A stretch of DNA of 7,029 bases, taken from positions 1-7,029 of the forward strand of contig JBJMLS010000086.1 in assembly GCA_045805185.1 (NCBI GenBank), in the 5' to 3' direction. The notes under the pieces are model-generated. The model was not told the origin of the DNA. It saw only the letters and a list, made by a program, of their open reading frames with translations, and did not search any database. Below are positions 1-6,601 of the stretch, piece after piece. Numbering within the stretch: position 1 is the stretch's first letter; every line of letters starts with the position of its first letter. This DNA comes from JAHEYF01 sp045805185 (GTDB taxonomy: Bacteria > Bacteroidota > Bacteroidia > B-17B0 > Aurantibacillaceae). Position numbers and translations under genes: made by a program.

Positions 1-434
1 AAAATAAACCCAAATGTTCCATTGCTTTTATCTGCTTCAGCGCTGAAGAAGCAGGATTATTGGGATCGGAATATTACGTGAATCATCCTTTGTTCCCTTT
101 ATCAAAGATTAAATTCCTGGTCAACCTTGATCTGCTGGGAACGGGTGATGAGGGGATCACGGTGGTAAATGCCACTGAATTCAAAAAGCAATTCGAGGTC
201 CTGAAACAGATCAACGAAGAAAAAAAATACCTTCCCCTTGTAAAGCCGCGTGGGAAGGCACACAACAGCGATCATTACTGGTTTTCTGAAAAAGGCGTTC
301 CCTGTTTTTTTATTTATACCATGGGCGGAATAAAAGCTTACCATGATGTATATGATCTCCCGCAGACGCTGCCTCTCACGAAATTCAGTGAAGTGTTTCG
401 CCTGATCGTCGACTTCGCCGCAGCTATTCAATAA
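1..434 (+). CDS. M28 family zinc metallopeptidase, C-terminal part (5' end outside window)
   Basis: This is the C-terminal portion of a metal-dependent aminopeptidase-like protein. The reading frame is open from base 3, so the gene starts upstream; the TTG near base 60 lies inside a conserved motif and is not the start. About 143 residues are visible. The run AEEAGLLGS carries the paired glutamates that in M28 enzymes act as general base and metal ligand. NLDLLG supplies a bridging-metal aspartate region, and YHDVYDLP near the end supplies the last metal-binding histidine. The first His and Asp ligands would lie upstream. M28 enzymes usually hydrolyse N-terminal residues or small peptides and in Bacteroidota are often exported, but export cannot be judged without the N-terminus. 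The TAA stop is followed 24 bases later by the phosphatase gene, so co-transcription is likely. Family assignment is firm; substrate is unknown. Confidence 0.9.
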   Translation, partial: NKPKCSIAFICFSAEEAGLLGSEYYVNHPLFPLSKIKFLVNLDLLGTGDEGITVVNATEFKKQFEVLKQINEEKKYLPLVKPRGKAHNSDHYWFSEKGVPCFFIYTMGGIKAYHDVYDLPQTLPLTKFSEVFRLIVDFAAAIQ

Positions 435-458
435 AAATTTTTATGCTTACCTTGCAGG

Positions 459-2564
459 ATGTCGTCCCGCATACTTCATACACTTCTTTTACTTTTCCTT
501 TCACTCAGCTTTTCCGCTTCTGAGCTGGATAGTCTTTTACTTCTTGTAAAAAAACAGAATGGCGTTGAAAGAGAAGCAAGCCTGAACAGGATAATTTATA
601 TAAATAAAAGATCAGATAATAAAAAAGCAGAGGAGTATGCCACATTAGCTTTGAACGGCGCAATGGAAACTTACGATAAGAAAGGCCTGGGCGACGCGTA
701 CAATAACCTTGGCGCTGTATATTATTTTTCAGGAGAATACACCAGGGCGATCGACAATTACCTGAAAAGCTTTCTCTACCGTCAGCAATTGCAGGATACG
801 ATCGGCATGGGGAACAATCTTTCCAATATCGGAGTGATGTACCGCAAGCTGAACAATTTTGACAAGGCCCTGGAATATTATCAACGTGCGCTCCAGCTGA
901 AAGAATTGTCTCCCAACAAAGCCGAAGCGATCAATACGATCAATAACATTGGCGGGCTTTATTATTACCAGCACAACTTCGAAAAGTCCCGCGAATATTA
1001 CCTCAAAGCGCTGAGCCTGGCTGAAGGCATACAGGACACAGCTGTACTTGCGGCAGCCTGCAATAACCTGGGCCTGGTTTCCGACGATGAAAAAGATTAT
1101 CCTGCCGCATTAAAATTTCTGGCGCGCTCACAACTTCTCCGCAAGAGCATGAATGACCAGGTTGGACTCGCTGCGGCGCTCAACAATACAGGACGGGTTT
1201 ATGAGCACCAGCAGAAGTATGAAGAAGCCCTGGCCTACTATAACCAGGCTTCAGAGATATATACCAGCCTGGGCGATAACCCGGATTATGCCAACACGCT
1301 TTTTAATGTTGGAAATATCCTGCTCGCACAGAAAAAATACAAGGAATCAATTAAGTATTTTGAGAAAAGCGCAGCGCTTGCAAAAACATTTGAGAACCGT
1401 CTCCAATTGCGCGATAACCACAACCGCATGGGGATCGCGCAGCATTACCTCGGCAATCATGACGAATCGTATTTTAACCTGATGCGTTACATTGACCTGA
1501 ACGATTCCATTTACGATCAGCAGTCTCTTGATAAGATCACCGAGATGGAAGTAAAATACCAATCGGAAAAAAAACAGAAGGAAAATGAGATCCTGAAAAA
1601 AGAGAATGAGCTCAAAAACCTTCAGCAGCAAAAGAACCAGGAAAAGCAGCGCACGATCACCATCAGCTTTATTGCCGGACTGATCCTGGTCGTCTCCATT
1701 GCGCTTGTATTTTACCTGCGTTATAACGCCAAGCGCAAAAACGCAGAGCAACTGGAACTTTTCAATAAAGAGGTCCTGGATCAGAAAGCGCTTGTTGATG
1801 TAAAAAATAAGGAAATCACAGACAGCATTCATTACGCTCAAAAGATCCAGTCTGCTATGCTGCCGCCCATGTCCAGCTTTACTTCACTTCTTCACGAGGC
1901 TTTCGTTTATTTTAAGCCGAAGGATATTGTGAGCGGCGATTTTTACTGGATCACAAAAAAAACGGATGCGATCTATTTTGCCGCAGTAGATTGTACGGGT
2001 CACGGTGTTCCGGGAGGTTTCATGAGCGTACTTGGCTCTTCCCTGCTCGATGAGGTGGTTAACAGTAAGAATATTACAGAGCCGTCTGATGCATTGGATC
2101 TCATGCGCGTCAAGATCATTAATTCGTTAAAGCAAACAGGCGCTTCGGGTGAGAATAAAGATGGGATGGACATGGCCCTGTGCAAATATATTCCTGCCAC
2201 AAACGAACTCGTATACGCAGGTGCGAATAACGATCTTTATCTTATCCGCAATAATAAGATACAGAAATTCAAAGCCTGCAATCAGGCCGTGGGAATCAAC
2301 CCCGGTGAAACAATTCAGTTCAATCAGTATCACATAAAGCTTCAGAAAGAAGATGTGGTTTACATTTTTACTGATGGCTTCGCTGATCAATTCGGAGGAC
2401 CGAAAGGGAAAAAATTAAAGTACAGGCAACTGGAGGAATTTCTGGCATCGATTCACCGACAGCCAATGGAACGCCAGGAAAAGCTGCTCGATGAAAAATT
2501 TTCGGAATGGAAGGGGAAACTGGAACAGGTAGATGACGTTTGCATTATCGGTGTAAGGTTCTGA
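459..2564 (+). CDS. TPR-repeat membrane protein with C-terminal SpoIIE/PP2C serine phosphatase domain
   Basis: This 701-residue protein has a signal-transduction architecture. Residues 1-20 look like a signal peptide (hydrophobic LLLLFLSLSFSAS stretch). Residues about 56-350 form a TPR array of roughly seven units, with repeated NNLGxxY and ALEYYxxAL patterns. A charged coiled coil (about 357-398) leads to one membrane helix (about 400-420), then a second short coiled coil and the linker SIHYAQKIQSAMLPP (456-470). Residues 480-701 are a SpoIIE-type PP2C phosphatase with metal-binding acidic motifs: SGDF (D494), DCTGHGVPGG (D511), GMDMA (D571), FTDGFADQFGG (D639) and a final DD (692-693). The predicted topology is periplasmic TPRs and a cytoplasmic phosphatase, which would dephosphorylate a Ser/Thr-phosphorylated partner such as an anti-sigma antagonist (known for the family, inferred here). 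No kinase, STAS or sigma gene is visible nearby. No clear Shine-Dalgarno sequence precedes the ATG; the signal peptide supports this start. Confidence 0.92.
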   Translation: MSSRILHTLLLLFLSLSFSASELDSLLLLVKKQNGVEREASLNRIIYINKRSDNKKAEEYATLALNGAMETYDKKGLGDAYNNLGAVYYFSGEYTRAIDNYLKSFLYRQQLQDTIGMGNNLSNIGVMYRKLNNFDKALEYYQRALQLKELSPNKAEAINTINNIGGLYYYQHNFEKSREYYLKALSLAEGIQDTAVLAAACNNLGLVSDDEKDYPAALKFLARSQLLRKSMNDQVGLAAALNNTGRVYEHQQKYEEALAYYNQASEIYTSLGDNPDYANTLFNVGNILLAQKKYKESIKYFEKSAALAKTFENRLQLRDNHNRMGIAQHYLGNHDESYFNLMRYIDLNDSIYDQQSLDKITEMEVKYQSEKKQKENEILKKENELKNLQQQKNQEKQRTITISFIAGLILVVSIALVFYLRYNAKRKNAEQLELFNKEVLDQKALVDVKNKEITDSIHYAQKIQSAMLPPMSSFTSLLHEAFVYFKPKDIVSGDFYWITKKTDAIYFAAVDCTGHGVPGGFMSVLGSSLLDEVVNSKNITEPSDALDLMRVKIINSLKQTGASGENKDGMDMALCKYIPATNELVYAGANNDLYLIRNNKIQKFKACNQAVGINPGETIQFNQYHIKLQKEDVVYIFTDGFADQFGGPKGKKLKYRQLEEFLASIHRQPMERQEKLLDEKFSEWKGKLEQVDDVCIIGVRF

Positions 2565-2574
2565 AACTCCAGAG

Positions 2575-2664
2575 TGAATTAAAGTCATTGCTTTCGCTTA
2601 TGAATTAAAACAGTTTGTTAATTTTATATCCAAACCCTCACTGCGGAATAATATTGAATTAGAA
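2575..2664 (+). repeat. Three copies of TGAATTA(A/G)A upstream of rsmI
   Basis: Near-identical 9-10-mers TGAATTAAAG (2575), TGAATTAAAA (2601) and TGAATTAGAA (2655) occur in the 100-base gap before rsmI, the last one abutting its ATG. Spacings are 26 and 54 bases. The copies are plainly visible, but in AT-rich spacer DNA they may be chance. A regulatory role is speculation. Apart from this the gap shows no strong terminator and no clean promoter. Confidence 0.3.
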
Positions 2665-3354
2665 ATGTCGAAACTTTATATAGTCCCTACCCCGATCGGA
2701 AATCTTGAAGATATTACTTTAAGGGCGATCCGGATCTTAAAAGAAGCCGACCTCATCCTTGCGGAAGATACCCGGACCACTTCTTTTTTACTGAAACACC
2801 TGGAAATTACAAAACCCCTGCGCTCTTACCACCAGCACAACGAGCACAAAACCGTAAATGATATTGTGGCGCAAATTGCGGCCGGACAAACAATTGCCCT
2901 GGTAAGCGATGCCGGCACTCCGGCTATTTCAGATCCGGGATTTCTTTTGGTCCGTGAGTGCATTAAGGAAGGCGTAGAGGTTGAATGTCTTCCGGGACCG
3001 ACTGCCTTTGTACCGGCATTAGTGAACAGCGGATTGCCCTGCGATAGCTTTGTATTTGTAGGATTCCTTCCTCAGAAAAAAGGACGAGTGACCAAGCTCT
3101 TATCATTAAAAGAGGAAAGCCGTACCATGATATTTTATGAATCCCCCTTTCGCCTTATAAAAGCGCTGGAAGAATTCAGGGAACACTTCGGGGAAACCAG
3201 GCAGGCTTCCGTATCGCGTGAGCTTACCAAGATGTTCGAGGAAAATAAACGGGGCACAATTTCAGACTTAATTCATTACTTTAGCCAAAAAACCATTAAG
3301 GGCGAAATTGTGATCGTGGTAGAAGGTAAAAATTCAAAAGAAACTGCCGAATGA
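2665..3354 (+). CDS. rsmI: 16S rRNA (cytidine(1402)-2'-O)-methyltransferase RsmI
   Basis: RsmI is the cytoplasmic S-adenosylmethionine-dependent enzyme that 2'-O-methylates C1402 in the decoding centre of 16S rRNA. The 229-residue product has the family's tetrapyrrole-methylase-like fold signatures in order: an N-terminal YIVPTPIGNLEDITLRA loop, AEDTR (33-37), DAGTPAISDPG (82-92), LPGPTA (109-114), FVGFLP (131-136), FYESPFR (157-163) and a C-terminal GEIVIVVEG strand (213-221). E. coli RsmI is about 286 residues; this one ends right after the methyltransferase core and lacks the C-terminal extension, which I believe is common in Bacteroidota. The start at MSKLYIVPTPIGN matches the family N-terminus. 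The TGA stop overlaps the corA ATG as ATGA, so the two are translationally coupled candidates. A TAATATTG at 2649-2656 resembles a -7 box with one mismatch but lacks a well-placed -33 element. Confidence 0.96.
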   Translation: MSKLYIVPTPIGNLEDITLRAIRILKEADLILAEDTRTTSFLLKHLEITKPLRSYHQHNEHKTVNDIVAQIAAGQTIALVSDAGTPAISDPGFLLVRECIKEGVEVECLPGPTAFVPALVNSGLPCDSFVFVGFLPQKKGRVTKLLSLKEESRTMIFYESPFRLIKALEEFREHFGETRQASVSRELTKMFEENKRGTISDLIHYFSQKTIKGEIVIVVEGKNSKETAE

Positions 3355-4436
3355 GATTAAGACTCTCACATCATATAGGGAAAACAAAGCGAAAAAAGCA
3401 GCAGCATAATATTGGCGCGCCGCCCGGAGAGCTTTTTTATTCGGGAGAGGAAACCAACGAGAAGATCAAGATCACCCTGATCGAATACAATGAGTCGGAA
3501 TATTTTGAAAAGGACTATTTCGACGTTTCTGAATGTTATAAAGATGTAAAGCCGGGATTCATCAAATGGATAAATGTTGATGGTATTCACAGGCTGGAGG
3601 TTATTGAATCCCTCGGAAAAGAATTTCACATTCACCCGCTCACCCAGGAAGATATTGTTCATACAGAATCGCGACCCAAATTCGAGGAATACTCCCGCTA
3701 CGTAGTCGCCATGCTTAAAATGCTTTACTATGAAAAAACGGTGCAGGCCGAGCACCTCAGCATTGTGCTTTTCGAGGATGTTGTTATTTCCTTCCAGGAA
3801 CCGCACGGGGGAGATGCCTTCGACCTGATCCGAAACCGGCTCAGGGAAGCAAAGGGAAGGATCCGCAAAATGGGCGCGGATTATTTAGCCTATGCATTGA
3901 TCGATGCTGTAGTTGACCATTATTTTCATGTGCTGGAAAAACTGGGTGAAAAGATCGAGGCGCTCGATGATGAGATCCTGAACAACCCGCACCGTACTAC
4001 CCTGCTCAAGCTGCACGACCTGAAACGCGAAACACAATACATCCGTAAGCTTATCTGGCCTGCGCGGGAAATGATCATTAATATGCTGCGCAGCGATACT
4101 GAGCTGATCAATGAAACCAACGAGCTTTACCTGCGCGACGTTCATGATCACATCGACCGCGTAAGCGATACGCTGGAACAATACAGGGAAACACTTGCAG
4201 GCATTATGGAGGTTTACCTGTCCAATAACGCCAACAAAATGAACGAGGTAATGAAGGCGCTGACAACGATCTCCGCTATTTTTATTCCTGTCACTTTTAT
4301 TGCCGGCGTATACGGAATGAACTTTAAATACATGCCTGAGCTGCAATCGCCTAACGGGTATTGGATCACCATACTTGTTATGGTCGCTTTGATGGTAGGC
4401 ATGGGCATCTATTTTAAGCGCAAGAAATGGTGGTAA
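3351..4436 (+). CDS. corA: CorA-family magnesium/cobalt transport protein
   Basis: This is a pentameric inner-membrane channel for Mg2+ (also Co2+ or Ni2+) uptake. The 361-residue protein has the expected layout: a basic N-terminal tail, a large cytoplasmic alpha/beta domain (about 35-190), the long stalk helix region (about 190-300), membrane helix 1 (about 302-321) ending in the diagnostic YGMNF motif (GMN 322-324), a short periplasmic loop containing MPEL, membrane helix 2 (about 338-354), and a basic FKRKKWW tail. GMN plus MPEL points to true CorA rather than the zinc exporter ZntB, though ion preference cannot be read reliably. The N-terminal GAPPGELFYSGEE segment is typical of the Bacteroidota form and supports this ATG. 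The gene overlaps rsmI by 4 bases and the downstream LOG gene by 10, the middle gene of a compact operon. No Mg2+ riboswitch-like leader is possible at this start, since it lies within rsmI. Confidence 0.96.
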   Translation: MRLRLSHHIGKTKRKKQQHNIGAPPGELFYSGEETNEKIKITLIEYNESEYFEKDYFDVSECYKDVKPGFIKWINVDGIHRLEVIESLGKEFHIHPLTQEDIVHTESRPKFEEYSRYVVAMLKMLYYEKTVQAEHLSIVLFEDVVISFQEPHGGDAFDLIRNRLREAKGRIRKMGADYLAYALIDAVVDHYFHVLEKLGEKIEALDDEILNNPHRTTLLKLHDLKRETQYIRKLIWPAREMIINMLRSDTELINETNELYLRDVHDHIDRVSDTLEQYRETLAGIMEVYLSNNANKMNEVMKALTTISAIFIPVTFIAGVYGMNFKYMPELQSPNGYWITILVMVALMVGMGIYFKRKKWW

Positions 4437-4963
4437 AAAATATCACCGTGTACTGCGGTTCCGCCACCGGCAATGACCCTGCTGTAATTTCCGCAACAAA
4501 AGAACTTGGCCTGCTCATGGCTAAACAGAATTTCACCCTGGTGTACGGAGGAGGAAGAGTAGGACTGATGGGAATCCTGGCCAATACCATTATGCAAAAC
4601 AAAGGGAAAGTGATCGGCATCATTCCAAAATTTTTAGCTGACAGGGAAGTGGCGCATACCGAAATCACTGAACTGCATATTGTGGAGAATATGCACGAGC
4701 GCAAAATGAAAATGATCCAACTCGCAGATGGCTTTATAACGCTGGCAGGCGGACTGGGCTCAATGGAAGAATTATTTGAAGTGTTGACCTGGCGTGTGCT
4801 GGAACAACACCATAAGCCGGTAGGACTTTTAAACACCAATGGCTTTTACGATCCCTTATTGAAAATGCTGGCGGAAATGAAAGCCAAAGGATTTGTAAGC
4901 CAGGAAGCCCTTGATCACCTGCTTTGCGAAAAGACACCGGCGGACTTATTGAGATTAATGTAG
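4427..4963 (+). CDS. LOG-family (TIGR00730-type) Rossmann-fold nucleotide phosphoribohydrolase
   Basis: LOG proteins cleave the N-glycosidic bond of nucleoside 5'-monophosphates (cytokinin ribotides in plants, AMP-like substrates in many bacteria), releasing base and ribose 5-phosphate. The 178-residue product is full length for the short LOG type. Visible motifs are VYCGS near the N-terminus, the nucleotide-binding GGGRVGLMG (41-49), MHERK (89-93, with the catalytic arginine region), and AGGLGSMEEL (107-116) at the place of the usual PGGxGTxxE catalytic loop. The glutamates are retained, but Pro is replaced by Ala and Thr by Ser. The ATG lies inside the last codons of corA (10-base overlap, different frame), and the family-typical N-terminus confirms it. 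It is the last gene of the rsmI-corA run and converges on lgt. Activity is likely but not certain because of the motif changes. Cytokinin production should not be assumed. Confidence 0.88.
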   Translation: MVVKNITVYCGSATGNDPAVISATKELGLLMAKQNFTLVYGGGRVGLMGILANTIMQNKGKVIGIIPKFLADREVAHTEITELHIVENMHERKMKMIQLADGFITLAGGLGSMEELFEVLTWRVLEQHHKPVGLLNTNGFYDPLLKMLAEMKAKGFVSQEALDHLLCEKTPADLLRLM

Positions 4964-4978
4964 AATTAACGTAATTTT
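4962..4978. terminator. Weak AT hairpin between convergent LOG and lgt genes
   Basis: AATTA (4964-4968) and TAATT (4972-4976) can pair around a three-base loop, with a possible G-U and A-U extension outward and a short T run on the plus side. It sits in the 28-base gap between two convergent stops, where a shared terminator would be expected. The stem is all A/T and thermodynamically poor, so this is only a positional candidate. Confidence 0.2.
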
Positions 4979-4990
4979 GCTGCCCAAACT

Positions 4991-5004
4991 TCTACTCTCT
5001 ACTC
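4991..5004 (+). repeat. Tandem heptamer TCTACTC x2 at the 3' end of lgt
   Basis: Two perfect head-to-tail copies of TCTACTC are followed by a partial third (TC). Read on the minus strand they encode the last Lgt residues (SRE) and the stop codon. Because the unit is seven bases, the copies are read in different frames, and only the distal copy supplies the in-frame TAG. It looks like a small slippage duplication at a tolerant C-terminus. Confidence 0.6.
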
Positions 5005-5852
5005 TCCACCGGCAACTGATGGTATACCCCGCGTCTTTTACTCCATACCATAAATCCTATTCCAATGAGTATGAAAGGAATACTGAGGATCTGTCCCATA
5101 TCAATTGGTAAACTTTCTTCCCAACTTTCCTGCGTAGTTTTGAAGAATTCAACAATAAATCTCCAGCTGAACATCAGCACGCAAAATAAGCCGAACATAT
5201 AGCCCTGTGGGAATTTATCCTTTTTCTTTTTCCAGAGCCAGATCATTAACACGGTTAGAAACAAGTAAAAAATTGCCTCATATAATTGAGCCGGATGTCT
5301 CACCGGTATTGGAATGCTTTCATCTCTAAGGTTGATCACATCTTCTGTGTTCTTCATGAACTTAAATCCCCAGGCTACATCAGCCGGCTTTCCTACGATT
5401 TCCGAGTTCATTAAATTCCCTATGCGGATAAACATGGATGATAAGGGAACCACCAGCACGATCCGATCGAAGATCCAAAGCCAGTTCTCTTTCGTCTTTC
5501 TGCAATACAACCACATCCCGATAATAATTCCAATTGCACCGCCGTGACTGGCAAGTCCGCCCTCCCATATTTTAATAATGTCGAATGGATGAGCTAAATA
5601 ATGCGCGGGGTCATAGAATAAACAATGCCCCAGCCTTGCACCCAGTACTGTACCGCCAATAATATAAAGTGTAAGCAGGTCCAGGTGCTTTTGCGGCCTT
5701 AACTCATCTTTATAAACCCGGGCCATAACATACTGACTGCTTAAAAATGCGATGGCGAACATTAAGCCGTACCAACGCACCGGCCAGTCGATCCCCGGGA
5801 TCGTGAACATTTCCGGATCTACGTCCCAAACAATATACAACAATGAATTCAT
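4992..5852 (-). CDS. lgt: Prolipoprotein diacylglyceryl transferase Lgt
   Basis: Lgt is the inner-membrane enzyme that transfers diacylglycerol from phosphatidylglycerol to the lipobox cysteine of prolipoproteins, the first step of lipoprotein maturation. The 286-residue protein is full length and has several hydrophobic helices. Recognisable sites are VRWYGLMF (Y28), EGGLASHGG (H103), the signature IRIGNLMNSEIVG (142-154, with R143, N146, E151, G154), IPVRHPAQLYEA (182-193) and SWRFIVEFF (R231, equivalent to the E. coli essential R239). The signature differs from the textbook GRxGNF form by Ile for Gly and Leu for Phe; the essential charged residues are kept. The start ATG is 89 bases from the divergent purN start. 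The gene converges on the LOG gene with a 28-base gap. It is probably a single-gene transcript within this window. Confidence 0.97.
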   Translation of the reverse strand: MNSLLYIVWDVDPEMFTIPGIDWPVRWYGLMFAIAFLSSQYVMARVYKDELRPQKHLDLLTLYIIGGTVLGARLGHCLFYDPAHYLAHPFDIIKIWEGGLASHGGAIGIIIGMWLYCRKTKENWLWIFDRIVLVVPLSSMFIRIGNLMNSEIVGKPADVAWGFKFMKNTEDVINLRDESIPIPVRHPAQLYEAIFYLFLTVLMIWLWKKKKDKFPQGYMFGLFCVLMFSWRFIVEFFKTTQESWEESLPIDMGQILSIPFILIGIGFMVWSKRRGVYHQLPVESRE

Positions 5853-5857
5853 TCGCG

Positions 5858-5865
5858 TAAAAGTA
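5858..5865 (-). promoter_or_regulatory. Possible -7 box for lgt
   Basis: On the minus strand this reads TACTTTTA, one mismatch from the Bacteroidota -7 consensus TAnnTTTG, and lies five bases before the lgt ATG. No TTG lies at the expected -33 distance: the nearest one upstream is only 11 bases away. If used, transcription would begin almost at the start codon. Weak candidate. Confidence 0.22.
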
Positions 5866-5903
5866 CTAATTTATACCAACTAAATTCGAGAGACTTATTG
5901 TTA

Positions 5904-5937
5904 TTGAGGCTAATGTTTAGAATTCCCTTTATCTTTG
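5904..5937 (+). promoter_or_regulatory. Bacteroidota-type promoter for purN
   Basis: TATCTTTG at 5930-5937 matches the Bacteroidota primary-sigma -7 consensus TAnnTTTG perfectly. A TTG at 5904-5906 lies 23 bases upstream, at the long edge of the accepted spacing for the -33 element. The box ends only four bases before the purN ATG at 5942, so the predicted start of transcription falls at or next to the A of the start codon. Confidence 0.5.
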
Positions 5938-5941
5938 CCCA

Positions 5942-6523
5942 ATGATCAACGTCGCTGTTTTTGCATCCGGAGAAGGTACCAACGCTGAAAACCTGTTCAG
6001 GCATTTTTCTTCAAGCACCTCGGTTAAAATAAAAGTAGTTGTTACCAATAATGAAAATGCCGGGATAATTAAACGCGCCGAAGCTTACAAGAAAAACATA
6101 CAGATCATTTCCAAAAGCGCTTTGTACAATTATACCGATCAGATCATTGATTTTTTGCAAACTGAAAAGGTAGACTTTATTATACTCGCAGGCTTTTTAT
6201 TGAAAATACCCGAAGCACTCGTTCGCGCTTTTCCCAATCGCATTATCAATATTCATCCCGCCCTGCTTCCGAAATTCGGCGGTAAAGGAATGTACGGAAT
6301 GAATGTGCATAAGGCGGTGATCGAAGCAAAAGAAAAAGAATCAGGAGTAACCGTTCATTTTGTAAATGAAGAATACGACAAGGGCGAACACATTCTCCAG
6401 GCAAAATGCATGATTGATGAAAACGAGACGCCCGAAAGCCTTGCAAAAAAAATACACGAACTAGAGTACACGTATTTCCCAAAAGCAGTTGAGATCGCAA
6501 TTAAAAAATTACATTCTTATTGA
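5942..6523 (+). CDS. purN: Phosphoribosylglycinamide formyltransferase PurN
   Basis: PurN catalyses the third step of purine synthesis, transferring a formyl group from 10-formyltetrahydrofolate to glycinamide ribonucleotide in the cytoplasm. The 193-residue protein has the GAR phosphate-binding loop FASGEGTNAENL (7-18), VVTNNENAGIIKRA (33-46), ILAGFLLKIP (81-90), the catalytic INIHPALLPKF (102-112, N103 and H105) and the formyl-site YDKGEHI (D146). These match the N/H/D catalytic triad of the family. Length is slightly below the E. coli enzyme (212) and normal for this group. The start at MINVAVFASGEGTN is fixed by the conserved beta-strand-loop. It is divergent from lgt and preceded directly by a perfect -7 box. 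No other purine genes are in the window. The frame stays open for 43 codons past the TGA, but the protein is already complete. Confidence 0.96.
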   Translation: MINVAVFASGEGTNAENLFRHFSSSTSVKIKVVVTNNENAGIIKRAEAYKKNIQIISKSALYNYTDQIIDFLQTEKVDFIILAGFLLKIPEALVRAFPNRIINIHPALLPKFGGKGMYGMNVHKAVIEAKEKESGVTVHFVNEEYDKGEHILQAKCMIDENETPESLAKKIHELEYTYFPKAVEIAIKKLHSY

Positions 6524-6534
6524 ACAGGTTATTT

Positions 6535-6549
6535 GGCTCCGGAGGAGCC
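6535..6549 (+). other. GC-rich hairpin just downstream of purN
   Basis: GGCTCC (6535-6540) pairs perfectly with GGAGCC (6544-6549) around a three-base GGA loop, 11 bases after the purN stop. No T-tract follows, so it is not a canonical intrinsic terminator. It could stabilise the mRNA 3' end or be part of a composite terminator with the next hairpin. Confidence 0.4.
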
Positions 6550-6583
6550 TGACATCCATAGAATATTTCAGTTATTTGTCTTA

Positions 6584-6601
6584 TTGCCCCAGAGCGGGCA
6601 A
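6584..6601 (+). terminator. Second hairpin in the purN-rnr gap, possible terminator
   Basis: TTGCCC (6584-6589) pairs with GGGCAA (6596-6601) around a six-base loop. A short T run (ATTTTTC) follows only after about a dozen bases, so the termination call is tentative. This and the preceding hairpin occupy the first part of the 223-base non-coding gap 6524-6746; the rest is AT-rich and shows only weak promoter-like motifs. Confidence 0.3.

Noticed and set aside
431..444. Perfect 14-base palindrome ATAAAAATTTTTAT spanning the stop of the M28 gene
   Set aside because: All A/T with no loop, so it is not a usable terminator hairpin; such runs are common in AT-rich spacers.
443..520. Short out-of-frame ORF starting at the ATG at 443, overlapping the phosphatase start
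   Set aside because: Only about 26 codons with low-complexity S/T/F content. The 459 start gives a convincing signal peptide and the long conserved protein.
459..1500. Repeated NNLG/NNIG DNA segments that might indicate a DNA repeat or CRISPR-like array
   Set aside because: The periodicity is at protein level (TPR units of about 34-40 codons) and the DNA copies are divergent.
1347..1841. 164-residue antisense reading frame inside the TPR-phosphatase gene
   Set aside because: It is a composition shadow of the coding strand: low-complexity L/F/I-rich translation, no recognisable domain, and no independent start signals. The same holds for the other antisense frames inside corA, the LOG gene, lgt and purN.
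2614..2656. Possible rsmI promoter: TTTG at 2614 with TAATATTG at 2649
   Set aside because: The -7 box has a mismatch and the 31-base spacing is too long for the Bacteroidota -33/-7 arrangement.
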